A stretch of 64,000 nt of DNA from an uncultured Flavobacteriaceae bacterium (GTDB lineage Bacteria; Bacteroidota; Bacteroidia; Flavobacteriales; Flavobacteriaceae). The notes under the pieces are model-generated. The model was not told the DNA's origin and did no database searches. It was given only the letters and a program-made list of their open reading frames with translations. The number at the start of each line of letters is the position of its first letter. Position 1 is the first letter of the stretch. The stretch is from positions 1 through 64,000 of the forward strand of contig CAJIYJ010000006.1 in the NCBI GenBank assembly GCA_905181625.1, given 5' to 3'. Below, one piece after another: positions 1-8,842 of this stretch. Made by a program: the position numbers and the translations under genes.

Positions 1-68
1 TTCTTTTTCCTTTTTTATTAACTCAATAAATAGTGCTTATCTTTAACTACTATTTAAAGTGATTATTA

Positions 69-1493
69 ATGGATAAAAAATACGATGTAATAATTGTTGG
101 TTCTGGACCAAACGGTTTAAGTGCAGGTATTTTTTTAGCTAAAAAAGGGATAAAGGTTTTAATACTGGAAGGGTCTGAAACCCTAGGTGGCGGAATGCGA
201 ACAACTGAATTGACATTACCTGGTTTTAAACACGATATTTGTTCTGCTGTTCATCCAATGGGATTTCTATCCCCCTTTCTAAAAACATTACCTCTTGATA
301 AATTTGGATTGGAATGGATTATTCCCGAAGCTTCAGTAGCTCACCCTTTAGATTCTGGAGAGGCTGTAATTTTATCTAAATCAATTGAAGAGACAGCGAA
401 ACAAATGGGAGTAGATTCATCAACATACAAAAATCTGATTCATCCTTTTTCTAAAAAAATAAATGTATTACTAAAAGACACCATGAGACCTTTAGGGTTT
501 CCCAGCGATCCAGCTCTTTTTATTCGTTATGGCTTAAAGGCTATTCAGCCTGCAACATTATTTGCTAAATCTGCTTTTAAAGATGAAAAAATGAAGGCAC
601 TTTTTGCAGGATGTACAGCGCATAGTATTTTGCCTTTCAATAAATTATTTACGACAGGGATTGGGTTGTTATTTTTAGCCGTTAGCCACGAAGAAAATTG
701 GGCCATCCCAAAAGGAGGTTCACAAAATCTGGCAAATGCAATGGCGGATTATTTTATAAGTCTTGGCGGAGAAATTCAATGTAACACTAAGATTGATAAT
801 TTTAAACAATTACCAGAAGCCAAAAAATACATTTTCGATACCGACCCTATACAATTAGCAACTATTGCTAGTGATCAAATTCCTCTTTGGTATAAACAAA
901 AATTAAACAAATATAATTTTGGCCCTGGTGTATTTAAAGTTGATTTTGCTCTTAATGATCCCATTCCATGGAAGAATAAGAATTGCTTAAAGGCTTCTAC
1001 AGTTCACATAGGGGGTTCTTTTGAAGAAATTGCCCAAAGCGAAAAAGAAGCTTGGGAAGGAAAACAAAGCGAGAAACCATTTGTTATGCTTAGTCAACAA
1101 AGCCAGTTTGATTCAACAAGAGCTCCTAAAGGAAAACACACGGGTTGGGCCTATTGTCATGTCCCTAATGGATCATCAAAGGATATGACTCAAATTATTG
1201 AAAATCAAATTGAGCGCTTTGCTCCTGGTTTTAAAGATACCATTCTAGCGAAATCCAGCATGAGTCCTAAAGATTTTCAAAGATATAATCCAAACTATCT
1301 CGGAGGCGCAATAACAGGAGGATCAGCAGATATTACACAATTATTCACAAGGCCTGTAGCTAGAATTAATCCCTACAGCACTCCCAATCCTGATCTTTTC
1401 ATATGTTCTGCATCCACTCCACCGGGTGGCGGTGTACATGGGATGTGTGGTTTTTATGCAGCTAAAAGTGTATTGAGATCAATACAAAACTAA
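69..1493 (+). CDS. Phytoene-desaturase-like FAD/NAD(P)-dependent oxidoreductase
   Basis: This 474-residue flavoprotein belongs to the amine-oxidase/phytoene-desaturase (CrtI, PYROXD2-like) group. The N-terminal dinucleotide-binding fold is clear: GSGPNG at residues 11-16 and an acidic residue (E34) at the end of the second strand. The C-terminus carries the family's second FAD-contact region, with GGSADITQ, then FICSASTPPGGGVHGMCG. The substrate is unknown. CrtI proper makes carotenoids, but no phytoene synthase or other crt gene lies nearby, so a desaturase or oxidase acting on another hydrophobic substrate is equally possible. It is convergent with the DUF3556 gene, with only 5 nt between the stop codons. 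The start is an ATG, and upstream is an AT-rich stretch without a recognisable promoter. Confidence 0.8.
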   Translation: MDKKYDVIIVGSGPNGLSAGIFLAKKGIKVLILEGSETLGGGMRTTELTLPGFKHDICSAVHPMGFLSPFLKTLPLDKFGLEWIIPEASVAHPLDSGEAVILSKSIEETAKQMGVDSSTYKNLIHPFSKKINVLLKDTMRPLGFPSDPALFIRYGLKAIQPATLFAKSAFKDEKMKALFAGCTAHSILPFNKLFTTGIGLLFLAVSHEENWAIPKGGSQNLANAMADYFISLGGEIQCNTKIDNFKQLPEAKKYIFDTDPIQLATIASDQIPLWYKQKLNKYNFGPGVFKVDFALNDPIPWKNKNCLKASTVHIGGSFEEIAQSEKEAWEGKQSEKPFVMLSQQSQFDSTRAPKGKHTGWAYCHVPNGSSKDMTQIIENQIERFAPGFKDTILAKSSMSPKDFQRYNPNYLGGAITGGSADITQLFTRPVARINPYSTPNPDLFICSASTPPGGGVHGMCGFYAAKSVLRSIQN

Positions 1494-1498
1494 TTGTT

Positions 1499-3163
1499 TT
1501 ACTCCCAAGGCTGAATGTCCTTTAATGCTCTAGTATTTCCTGTGCCTTTTTCAATCAAACCATCATGAGCATCATAAATACGATATTCTAAATTCTGTGT
1601 ATGAAACTGAGGTGATTCTACCATAATAACTCGCAACTGTTCTGACTTATAATTACAACGTTTTTGAATGGAGTTTAAAAGTGTTTCATTATGCAAATGG
1701 CCATCACCAAAATTCCAACCCACAACTTCACCAGCAAGAGCTTCGCCATCAATCCAACGATAATCATGAATAGAATCAATTGCTTTTGGCACTAACTGAT
1801 TTATCAATCTTCCAGGTAAGTGCATTAATCGAAACCCTAAAATCATTGAAATAATGCCTTCGGCAAAATCAGTTTCATATAATTTTTCCATTTGCACCAA
1901 AACATCTTTTGAAGTTTTAGGGATCTTTTCTTCGATTACATCCTTAGCATCACCCTTAAAGAGCCATACACTATATGCCCATGTGCCGGCATAGTATCGC
2001 ATTGATAAAAGAAAGGATATATACTTTGGAAATAAGTTGCCTAAAATTGGAAAAATAAATAATGAGAGTGATAAGACAGCAATCAATATAGGGGAGCTTA
2101 TATCTAAAGGATTAAAAGCAGGATTTCCATAAAACAACATCCAAGCACCATAGACCATAATAACATTCCATTCGAGAGGTACACCCATGGGGAAATTAGC
2201 GAAAATAAAAATATGAAAAAGCGTTATTGCAATTAAAGCAAAGAAGGTAATCTCTGCATTACCCATAAAAGTAATTAAAAGTATAGGCATTACAAACTCA
2301 ATGAACGTTCCAAAATGTGCCATATTATTTGCTTTACGGCTAGGTCGTAAATCTTCTGGGTAGGATTTAAAAAGACTCTTTTTGAAGTTGTCAAAACAGG
2401 AAGGAATGAAAAGAACACTATTACTAATCATAACATTTACTGCAGAAGTAAAGTTGGGTGTTAATTTGGAAAAAGCAGCCCAAAACCATATTCCGAACCA
2501 AATAATTTTTAAACCAGCTCCTGTTTCTAATGGAAAAAGAAAACATACTGCCATGGGTAAATAAATATCTCCTCGTGCTGCTAAAAATATAGTCCGATCT
2601 AAAAGGCCACAGATAAGTAAGAGAATAATCACTGGAATTACGATACTAGGCGTAATGTCAGAAGCTACACAAACACGAATTAAAGCTATTAATAATAACA
2701 AATACAATCCTATATCTAACCAATTTCTAGAATCATTTCCTAAAAATGGGATTTTGGGAAATAATGGGACTTTTACGGTTTTTGGACGTAAAAAATAAGT
2801 GATTCCACCAATAATGGGAGCATAGCGACCAGTTAAAGGGCCACTGGCTCCACCCAAACCAATAATTTCAATAAGAACAGTCCAGAAAATAAATTTACCA
2901 AGAGCTTCAGTTTTTGTCCACCACAAACTGAACTCGGAAATACCTCCTAAATCATTTGAAAAAGAACAAAACCAAAAAAACATAAAAACATAAAATATGA
3001 TTTTTATAAAATAAAAAATCGTAACAGATATTGGAGAACCATATCCTTGTAAAGCCCAGTTTTGACAAACTTTTTTAGCACGCTCTGTATAGGATTTCTT
3101 TTTCCATTCTTGGTAATCGTAAGATAAGGGCATTGGTTTTAAAAACTTTTCTAGGGGGGTCAT
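1499..3163 (-). CDS. DUF3556 multi-pass membrane protein
   Basis: This 554-residue integral membrane protein matches my memory of the uncharacterised DUF3556 family. The N-terminal soluble part is followed by the GYGSP...FYFIKIIFYVFMFFWF segment, a GGASGPLTGRY loop and many hydrophobic segments up to about residue 390. A soluble C-terminal domain of about 160 residues follows, containing GWNFGDGHLHNETLL. Reaction and substrate are unknown. The family is best known from actinobacteria, so a flavobacterial copy is of some note. The next gene upstream on the same strand is an acyl-CoA ligase, and a phytoene-desaturase-like enzyme lies downstream in convergence, which suggests lipid metabolism (inference). 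The family call rests on remembered sequence pattern, not a search. Confidence 0.6.
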   Translation of the reverse strand: MTPLEKFLKPMPLSYDYQEWKKKSYTERAKKVCQNWALQGYGSPISVTIFYFIKIIFYVFMFFWFCSFSNDLGGISEFSLWWTKTEALGKFIFWTVLIEIIGLGGASGPLTGRYAPIIGGITYFLRPKTVKVPLFPKIPFLGNDSRNWLDIGLYLLLLIALIRVCVASDITPSIVIPVIILLLICGLLDRTIFLAARGDIYLPMAVCFLFPLETGAGLKIIWFGIWFWAAFSKLTPNFTSAVNVMISNSVLFIPSCFDNFKKSLFKSYPEDLRPSRKANNMAHFGTFIEFVMPILLITFMGNAEITFFALIAITLFHIFIFANFPMGVPLEWNVIMVYGAWMLFYGNPAFNPLDISSPILIAVLSLSLFIFPILGNLFPKYISFLLSMRYYAGTWAYSVWLFKGDAKDVIEEKIPKTSKDVLVQMEKLYETDFAEGIISMILGFRLMHLPGRLINQLVPKAIDSIHDYRWIDGEALAGEVVGWNFGDGHLHNETLLNSIQKRCNYKSEQLRVIMVESPQFHTQNLEYRIYDAHDGLIEKGTGNTRALKDIQPWE

Positions 3164-3364
3164 TGTAGTTGCTGTTTTTGATATTGAAAAAGAGATTTTT
3201 AATCCAAATCTTAAAAAAATGAATGATGTTTTAGCTAATGTATTAAACTAATTTAATAAGAAGTAGTTTATTATGCAAATCTGTTTTCAGGGGTATTTAT
3301 TTTCCAACTCTGAATCCCAAAAAATACCATTTCTAAATTTACTTTCTTTAATTTTAAACATGGA

Positions 3365-5041
3365 TTATCCTTCGAAAATTACAGTAGCTTCATCTTGATG
3401 CCAGGTCAAATAATTCCTTTCATACAACTTGTCTACGTTGTTTCGTTTAATTTTTAAAGTAGGTGTTGTCAAACCATTTTCGACAGTCCACTTGTCTTTA
3501 ACAATAATTAGGGTTGATATTTTTTTGTATCCAGCTAATTGCGCATTGACTTTTTTCAGAAAATTACTTAGATAGGATTTGATTTCTTCTTGAGGCTTTG
3601 CAAGTCCAATTTCAGACATAACCCCTAAACAAATAGGCTGGGAAAGCCCTATACCAGCAACGCAAATTTGTTCAAATTCAATAATATCAGCAAAATAGCT
3701 TTCTAAAACGAAAGGTTCAATATATTTACCTTTAGAAGTTTTAAAGATGTCTTTAACTCGACCGGTAATGAATAAGAATCCTTCTTCATCCAAATGACCT
3801 TGATCTCCAGTATGGAGCCATCCATCTTTTATGACTTCTGCGGTTAATTCGGGTTGCTTATAGTATTCCTTCATCATAAAAGGACAGCGCATTAAAATTT
3901 CGGAAGTTTCAGAATCAATTTTTAATTCTACTTCTGGTTGTGCGATTCCTACAGACCCTACTTTCCCTATCATATATGGCTCAAGGTGCGTTGTAATGGC
4001 ACAGTTTTCAGTCATTCCATATCCATTTGTGATTAAGACTCCAATTTTACGATACCAAGCTTTCAAAGATTCTTGTAAGGGAGCAGCTCCAGAAACTATG
4101 CCTCTGGCTTTACTCAGTCCCAATTTTTTCTTGAATTTATTTTTCAAGATCCATGACAAAACAGGTATTTTAAGAAGCTTTTTAAGTTTTTCCTGAGGAT
4201 GTCTGGATAAAATTCTCATTTGAAATTTAGTCAAAATTCTAGGTACTGCAAAAAATAATGTTGGTTGTGTGTCTTGTAAGTTTTTGGAAAATGTATCCAT
4301 ACTTTCCGTAAATGAAATGGTTCCTCCATAACAGAATACTGTAAATTCAATTACAATGCGTTCTGCAATATGACATAATGGTAAATAAGAAAAGAAGGAG
4401 TTGTTTCCGTTGAAATCTATTTGAAGTTCGTTTGACTTTAAAGTAACTAACTCAGTTCTAGAATTGGCTAAGTAATCCAGTACTACTCCTTTTGGACTTC
4501 CTGTAGATCCGGAAGTGAAAATAATGGTCCATACATCACTCAGTTTAGGAATGTGAGGGGTTTGTAAAGGTTCGAATTGATTGATAAAGTTGAACCATTG
4601 ATGCCCTTCGTTGATATTTGAATGGCCAGTATAATTTGGGAATGCAATTATGGGCATACCTTCAGGAACACCATGTTTTTGCTCTTCCCAGTCTTCTACT
4701 TTTCCAACAAATAATAGGTCAACATCACCAAAAGTAACTAAGTTGTTTATTTCTTTTGAGTTCAGATTCGGAAAGAAAGGTACACTGATATATCCAGCCA
4801 TCATAATAGCTAAATCTGCAATAATCCATTCCCTACAATTTTTTGAAACTAAACCTATGTGAGCATTTTCTCTGAGCCCCAAGGATTTCAAACCTGTAGC
4901 TAGTTTTCGAGCGTATTGCCCAACTTCTCCCCAAGTATAGATTTCCCAAACATCCCCAAAAGGTTGTTTTAAAAAAGGTTTGTCTCTTAGTTTATCTTCC
5001 CAATCGTAAAATTTAAAATCATATGTTTCTGATGTATTCAT
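3365..5041 (-). CDS. Long-chain fatty acid-CoA ligase (AMP-binding family)
   Basis: This ANL-superfamily adenylate-forming enzyme should activate a carboxylic acid, probably long-chain, to its CoA thioester with ATP. All core motifs are present in order: TSGSTGSPKG (P-loop, near residue 175), GYGMTENCA (A5), LHTGDQG (A7) and ITGRVKDIFKTSKGKYIEP (A8, with a hinge and catalytic region like that of fatty acyl-CoA synthetases). I place the start at the ATG beginning MNTSETYDF, giving 558 residues. A longer reading from a TTG at 5104 adds 21 residues of unlikely sequence. A putative small membrane protein lies 78 nt upstream on the same strand and the DUF3556 gene lies about 200 nt downstream. The exact chain-length preference cannot be read from sequence. 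Confidence 0.85.
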   Translation of the reverse strand: MNTSETYDFKFYDWEDKLRDKPFLKQPFGDVWEIYTWGEVGQYARKLATGLKSLGLRENAHIGLVSKNCREWIIADLAIMMAGYISVPFFPNLNSKEINNLVTFGDVDLLFVGKVEDWEEQKHGVPEGMPIIAFPNYTGHSNINEGHQWFNFINQFEPLQTPHIPKLSDVWTIIFTSGSTGSPKGVVLDYLANSRTELVTLKSNELQIDFNGNNSFFSYLPLCHIAERIVIEFTVFCYGGTISFTESMDTFSKNLQDTQPTLFFAVPRILTKFQMRILSRHPQEKLKKLLKIPVLSWILKNKFKKKLGLSKARGIVSGAAPLQESLKAWYRKIGVLITNGYGMTENCAITTHLEPYMIGKVGSVGIAQPEVELKIDSETSEILMRCPFMMKEYYKQPELTAEVIKDGWLHTGDQGHLDEEGFLFITGRVKDIFKTSKGKYIEPFVLESYFADIIEFEQICVAGIGLSQPICLGVMSEIGLAKPQEEIKSYLSNFLKKVNAQLAGYKKISTLIIVKDKWTVENGLTTPTLKIKRNNVDKLYERNYLTWHQDEATVIFEG

Positions 5042-5119
5042 ATTTAATTCAGTTTCTTTTTCAGGCAGATATTCCTTCTTGGATGGGTGGTGTAGTGGTA
5101 GCAATTATTGTTATTTTTA

Positions 5120-5281
5120 TTACGAAAAAAAAGTTAGATATACCATCCGTGCTGTTAACCCCCCCATAATTAATGACAAAGTCCAGTCTAACCATTTTTT
5201 AAGTTTTATCTGTTTGTATATAATCACTTGCCAGAAAATTAATAATAGAAAAAGAGCTATTCCAGTAATTTTAAATGTCAT
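5120..5281 (-). CDS. Putative small membrane protein (53 aa)
   Basis: An ATG-initiated frame of 53 codons reads as a plausible small inner-membrane protein. There is a hydrophobic segment at residues 6-22 (ITGIALFLLLIFWQVII), a basic loop KQIKLKKW, and a second hydrophobic stretch at about residues 34-52 that includes MGGLTARMVYLTFF. It lies just upstream of the acyl-CoA ligase on the same strand. No family is recognised. The basic loop between two helices and the sensible residue composition make it more credible than the overlapping plus-strand frame, but it could still be a chance open frame in AT-rich DNA. Confidence 0.4.
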   Translation of the reverse strand: MTFKITGIALFLLLIFWQVIIYKQIKLKKWLDWTLSLIMGGLTARMVYLTFFS

Positions 5282-5417
5282 AAGAATAAATTTAATTCTT
5301 TTTTTGAATAATAGTCTGAGTTTTTAGCTAATTAAATTCCATAATTTCTGTAAATCTATTTTAATTTTAATCTAGTTTCATTCTAAAGTGTCTTCATATT
5401 ATATTAGCATTAAAATC

Positions 5418-5510
5418 ATGATTATGCCAGATAAACCTAAATGCGGATGCGGAAACACACAAGACCCTAATGGACTTTGTGATGGCTCTCACAACAACCA
5501 AGTTGATTAG
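5418..5510 (+). CDS. CDGSH-type iron-sulfur mini-protein (30 aa)
   Basis: A 30-codon ATG frame encodes almost nothing but an iron-sulfur motif: KCGCGNTQDPNGLCDGSH near the middle, followed by NNQVD and a stop. CDGSH (mitoNEET-type) domains bind a [2Fe-2S] cluster through three Cys and one His; here these would be C9, C11, C21 and H25. The spacing between the second and third Cys is one residue longer than in the canonical motif. The motif is far too specific to arise by chance. The frame stands alone in a gene-poor stretch and has a second in-frame ATG two codons in. Function is unknown; electron transfer or cluster storage is the usual guess for the family. It could be the surviving tail of a longer gene, but no open upstream frame supports this. 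Confidence 0.7.
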   Translation: MIMPDKPKCGCGNTQDPNGLCDGSHNNQVD

Positions 5511-5527
5511 TATACCGTTTCTGTCCA

Positions 5528-5575
5528 ACCTATTGACGTTTTACCTGCAAAGCAGGGTTAGCGTCTACATTAGGT
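5528..5575. other. Nested imperfect palindrome in intergenic region
   Basis: Three nested pairs of complementary segments share one centre: ACCTA (5528-5532) with TAGGT (5571-5575), GACG (5535-5538) with CGTC (5562-5565), and CCTGC (5544-5548) with GCAGG (5552-5556) around an AAA loop. Internal loops separate the arms. It lies after the CDGSH frame and before the 3' end of the phosphatase gene on the other strand, so it could be a terminator-like or transcribed hairpin, although there is no T-run. The rest of 5511-5639 holds nothing else I can identify. Confidence 0.4.
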
Positions 5576-5639
5576 GTATCACATAAGTTCTACAATAATC
5601 TTTACAGCAGATATCACTAGCAATTAAACAGGGATTTTT

Positions 5640-6701
5640 TTATAATTTTATACTATTATTATTTGAAGAAATTCCCGTTATTTTTTCAATTGTTGGAGCT
5701 ATTTGATTTGTAAAATTTTGAGAATTTTTAATAATTCCTTTTTCACCTAAATTCGGACCAAGAATAGCGGCCCAAGTCGATTTAGAATCACCGTGCCCTG
5801 ACCATTTTTCTTTAATCCCTCTTCCATGATCTGTAGTAATAACTAAGTAAGTATTGTCTTTATAGAATGGGTCAGATTGAATAAAGGACCATAATTCGCT
5901 TATCATTTTATCATTATTATGTAATGATTTTATGTACTGATCATAATCACCCATATGGGCAAAATCATCTGTTTCCCCGTAGGCAATATATAGAGCTTTT
6001 GGCTTTTGTTTTTTTATGTATTCAAGAGCTAAATTATGTGTAAAAACATCTAGCCTAACACTTTCCCATATAACAGGCGCTTTTTTTTGATTAGAGTTTA
6101 TGAATTTTTCTATTTCAGATTGGTTTATAGAATTGGACGGCATGTACCCTGCATTAACTGGAATACCACTTCTTTTGTCATTTATTATATAAGGAAAAAC
6201 ATCCCAACTACAAAATGCAGCAACTCTATTTTTATAGGACTCGGAATTATTAAGTTTTTCTAAGACGGTAATATTTTTATTGTAGATTTTACTATTACTA
6301 TCAATCAAAGAATCCGCATAGCCAGTTAAAATTTCGTTATAACCTGGATATGAAAAATTTCTATTATTAGTTATTGAGAAATAGGAATTTTGTTTTAAAT
6401 CACCATATAATTTTCCATTTTTAAAAATTTCATTCCAAAAAAAAGGCATTAATTTTTTTCTCTTTTTTTCTGTATTATTTGCGTCAAAACGATCTATTAG
6501 ATATGGTTTTTCTGAAGTTAATTTCGGATTATTTACTAATACTGAATCAACCCCATAAAACACTTCTTGCCACCTGACACCATCTAATGTTATTAAAAAT
6601 ATATTAGGCGAGTCATTTCTATTTTCACAGGAATTAAATAATAAAAAGACAGAAACAAAAAGAATAAAATATTTTATTTTTTTTAAAAGAATCTTTAACA
6701 T
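5640..6701 (-). CDS. Alkaline-phosphatase-superfamily lipoprotein (phosphodiesterase-like)
   Basis: This 353-residue exported lipoprotein of the alkaline phosphatase superfamily has a signal peptide ending in LLFNSC, with the lipidated Cys at 25. Metal-site motifs are visible: the N-terminal ITLDGVRW (D40), the SYPGYNEILTG region where the nucleophile is expected, TDDFAHMGDYD, ITTDHGRG, and SGHGDSKSTW near the C-terminus. The family hydrolyses phosphate, phosphodiester or sulfate esters or acts as phosphomutase; the substrate here is unclear. It is the last gene of a tight minus-strand series and starts 7 nt after the S33 hydrolase stop codon. Confidence 0.75.
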   Translation of the reverse strand: MLKILLKKIKYFILFVSVFLLFNSCENRNDSPNIFLITLDGVRWQEVFYGVDSVLVNNPKLTSEKPYLIDRFDANNTEKKRKKLMPFFWNEIFKNGKLYGDLKQNSYFSITNNRNFSYPGYNEILTGYADSLIDSNSKIYNKNITVLEKLNNSESYKNRVAAFCSWDVFPYIINDKRSGIPVNAGYMPSNSINQSEIEKFINSNQKKAPVIWESVRLDVFTHNLALEYIKKQKPKALYIAYGETDDFAHMGDYDQYIKSLHNNDKMISELWSFIQSDPFYKDNTYLVITTDHGRGIKEKWSGHGDSKSTWAAILGPNLGEKGIIKNSQNFTNQIAPTIEKITGISSNNNSIKL

Positions 6702-6708
6702 GACTTTA

Positions 6709-7677
6709 TTAAAGTTGGTTAATAAAGTCTATTAATCCTTTAAAATAATTTTGTTGATCATCCCACATGGCCATATGACTTCCATTTGGACAATGTAGAT
6801 ATGATCCGTTTTGAACTTCATTAGCCATCCATTCCATTTGAACAGGATCCATTGTATCATATTCGGCTCCAATCGAAAGAAAAGGAACTTTTATTTCATT
6901 TAACCTTTCAGTGACATCCCAGTTTTTTAAAGAAGCATCACCCACTATACCAAACTCTGAAGGCCCTTGCATTTTTAGATATATGGGAAAGTTTATTTCT
7001 GCGAATGAATTTACAACATCTTCAGGCCATTCATTTGCTGGAATTCTCATTACGTGTTCAGGATAATAATGTTCATGTATTAATCCAAGATAAGTCTCAT
7101 TAGTGTAATCTTTGATTGCTTCATAAGAACGGATTTCTTTTAGAATTTCAGGATCTAACTGAAGCGCAAGTACATTATTTGCATAATCATTATAATCTGG
7201 AACAGATGGCACCATATTAGAAACTATTAACGATTTAAGGTTGTCTTGATACTTCAAAGCGTATTCAATCCCTAAAATTCCACCCCAAGAATGTCCAAGT
7301 AATATAAAATTGTCTTTTGTAAGCCCTAAAGCTTTTCTTACTTGTTCAACTTCTTCAACATAATGTTCTATGGTCCATAAATCATCGATTTGTGGATTAT
7401 CGCTTAAAGTTGAACCAAGCTGGTCATAATAATAATATTCTATCTCTTCATTTGAAAAAAAAGATTCAAAACTTTTAAAGTATTGATGGTTTGCTCCTGG
7501 ACCACCATGTAGTAATAATACTTTTTTAGTTGGATTATTTCCTATTCTTTTAGTCCAAACATTAAAATCTCCGTACTCAGTTGTAATAGGAATTATTTTT
7601 ACAGGATCATTATTTATTTTTGAACAGGAAGTGAATATAAATAATAATATAAATAATGTAGTCAATTGAATTTTCAT
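6709..7677 (-). CDS. Proline iminopeptidase-family alpha/beta hydrolase (lipoprotein)
   Basis: This serine hydrolase of peptidase family S33 is predicted to be a lipoprotein (lipobox FTSC, Cys18). The HGGPG oxyanion motif lies at about residues 57-61, the nucleophile elbow GHSWGG has Ser130, and the acid and base lie in GAEYDTMDP and NGSHMAMWD. S33 enzymes usually remove N-terminal proline from peptides, though many relatives hydrolyse amides or esters, so substrate is uncertain. The neighbouring D-amino-acid-oxidase-like protein and TonB receptor suggest an uptake and processing unit for a peptide or amino-acid-like compound (inference). Its length of 322 residues is typical. Confidence 0.8.
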   Translation of the reverse strand: MKIQLTTLFILLFIFTSCSKINNDPVKIIPITTEYGDFNVWTKRIGNNPTKKVLLLHGGPGANHQYFKSFESFFSNEEIEYYYYDQLGSTLSDNPQIDDLWTIEHYVEEVEQVRKALGLTKDNFILLGHSWGGILGIEYALKYQDNLKSLIVSNMVPSVPDYNDYANNVLALQLDPEILKEIRSYEAIKDYTNETYLGLIHEHYYPEHVMRIPANEWPEDVVNSFAEINFPIYLKMQGPSEFGIVGDASLKNWDVTERLNEIKVPFLSIGAEYDTMDPVQMEWMANEVQNGSYLHCPNGSHMAMWDDQQNYFKGLIDFINQL

Positions 7678-7721
7678 AATATTGTTTTACTTGATTAGAA
7701 CGCTACTTAAACTTAACGATT

Positions 7722-8834
7722 TTAAATTTTATTAGCTAATTCATTTCCAACAGCTGAACCTATTGCTATTCCCATTCCACCAAGTCTGACCCCACAGAAA
7801 ACATTTTCACTAATGGTTTTAATGATAGTAGTTTTTTTATTCCCAACTCCCATTATTCCACTCCATCTATGATCAATTTCAAATTTACTTTTTGGCAATA
7901 TGACTGTTTTTAACATTGATTCTAACTCGTTTTGTATTTTAATATTTAACCCAAATTCATCAGTTTCTTCATTTTTAAAGTCTAAATTCCTTCCTCCTCC
8001 TAATAAGATTCTATCATCAATATTTCTAAAGTAGTAATAACCTTTATCTAGGTGAAAAGTTCCTTTAATTTTCAAATTCTTAATTGGCTTTGTTATTAAA
8101 ACTTGGGCTCTAGCAGGCTTGACATCTTCCTTTAATAACTTGTTTGAAAAACCATTTGTTGCTATAAATAATTTCGAACATTTAAAGTCAAACGCTTTAG
8201 AGTTAACTTCAACACAATTATTGTTTTCAGTAAATGAAAGGACATCTACGTTATTAAGAATTTTAATTTTTTTGCTGGTAGCTTTTCTAAGTAACGATTC
8301 CATCATAGCCCCAGTGTCTAGCTGCCCTTCAAATGAATTAAAAATATAATCCCCTGTTATGTTACTAAAATTAAAGTGATTCTTTTGGATTTTAAAAACA
8401 TCAGATTTAAATAAAGGATTAAGCATTTGATTAATGTATTTAAGTTGTGATCTACAATTTTCAAACACATTTAAATCTTTTTTAGGAAATATTTCATATC
8501 CGCCATTTTGATGATATCCTATGCTTTTGTCCCCTAACAACTTTCTAAGTTGAGTTAATCCGTTAATTCTTTTTTTGATTAATGAAACAACTTCTGATTG
8601 AGAATGATTTTTTAGATCTTCAACTATTTCTGATACACTTCCAAAACAAGCAAATCCTGCGTTTTTAGTGCTCGCTCCCTGTGGGAGCATACCTTTTTCT
8701 AAAATTACTATTTTAGCTTTAGGAAATTTTTTTCTTAAATTTAAGGCACAACTTAGTCCTACAATACCGCTCCCTACAATAGTGAAATCTACGTTTTTAA
8801 ACCAGGATTTAATTTCCCAATAAGATAAATTCAT
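7722..8834 (-). CDS. FAD-dependent oxidoreductase, D-amino acid oxidase (DAO) family
   Basis: This 370-residue flavoprotein has a complete N-terminal FAD-binding motif, GSGIVGLSC at residues 21-29, an acidic residue at the end of the second strand (ILEKG) and the C-terminal second FAD contact GVRLGGMGIAIGSAVG. DAO-family enzymes oxidise amines such as D-amino acids, sarcosine or glycine derivatives. The specific substrate cannot be read, and an MnmC-like or N-methyl amino acid oxidase is possible. No signal peptide is seen, so it should act in the cytoplasm. It starts 8 nt after the TonB-receptor stop codon, so the two are probably co-transcribed. Confidence 0.8.
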   Translation of the reverse strand: MNLSYWEIKSWFKNVDFTIVGSGIVGLSCALNLRKKFPKAKIVILEKGMLPQGASTKNAGFACFGSVSEIVEDLKNHSQSEVVSLIKKRINGLTQLRKLLGDKSIGYHQNGGYEIFPKKDLNVFENCRSQLKYINQMLNPLFKSDVFKIQKNHFNFSNITGDYIFNSFEGQLDTGAMMESLLRKATSKKIKILNNVDVLSFTENNNCVEVNSKAFDFKCSKLFIATNGFSNKLLKEDVKPARAQVLITKPIKNLKIKGTFHLDKGYYYFRNIDDRILLGGGRNLDFKNEETDEFGLNIKIQNELESMLKTVILPKSKFEIDHRWSGIMGVGNKKTTIIKTISENVFCGVRLGGMGIAIGSAVGNELANKI

Positions 8835-8842
8835 ACAGATAA

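Noticed and set aside
3170-3251. Possible gene remnant reading ...FDIEKEIFNPNLKKMNDVL...
   Set aside because: Short, no recognisable family and no start signal; it may be chance in AT-rich DNA.
5042-5104. N-terminal extension of the acyl-CoA ligase from a TTG
   Set aside because: The 21 extra residues are unlike the family and a good ATG exists at 5041.
5080-5110. tRNA-like D-arm sequence (GTGTAGTGGTAGC)
   Set aside because: No anticodon stem, T arm or acceptor pairing follows.
5079-5327. Plus-strand open frame of 82 codons
   Set aside because: No domain, poor composition, and it overlaps both the ligase 5' region and a more plausible minus-strand frame.
5528-5575. Integron attC-like site
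   Set aside because: GTCCAAC at 5523 fits one core box (RYYYAAC), but no matching GTTRRRY box closes the palindrome and no integrase or cassette array is present.
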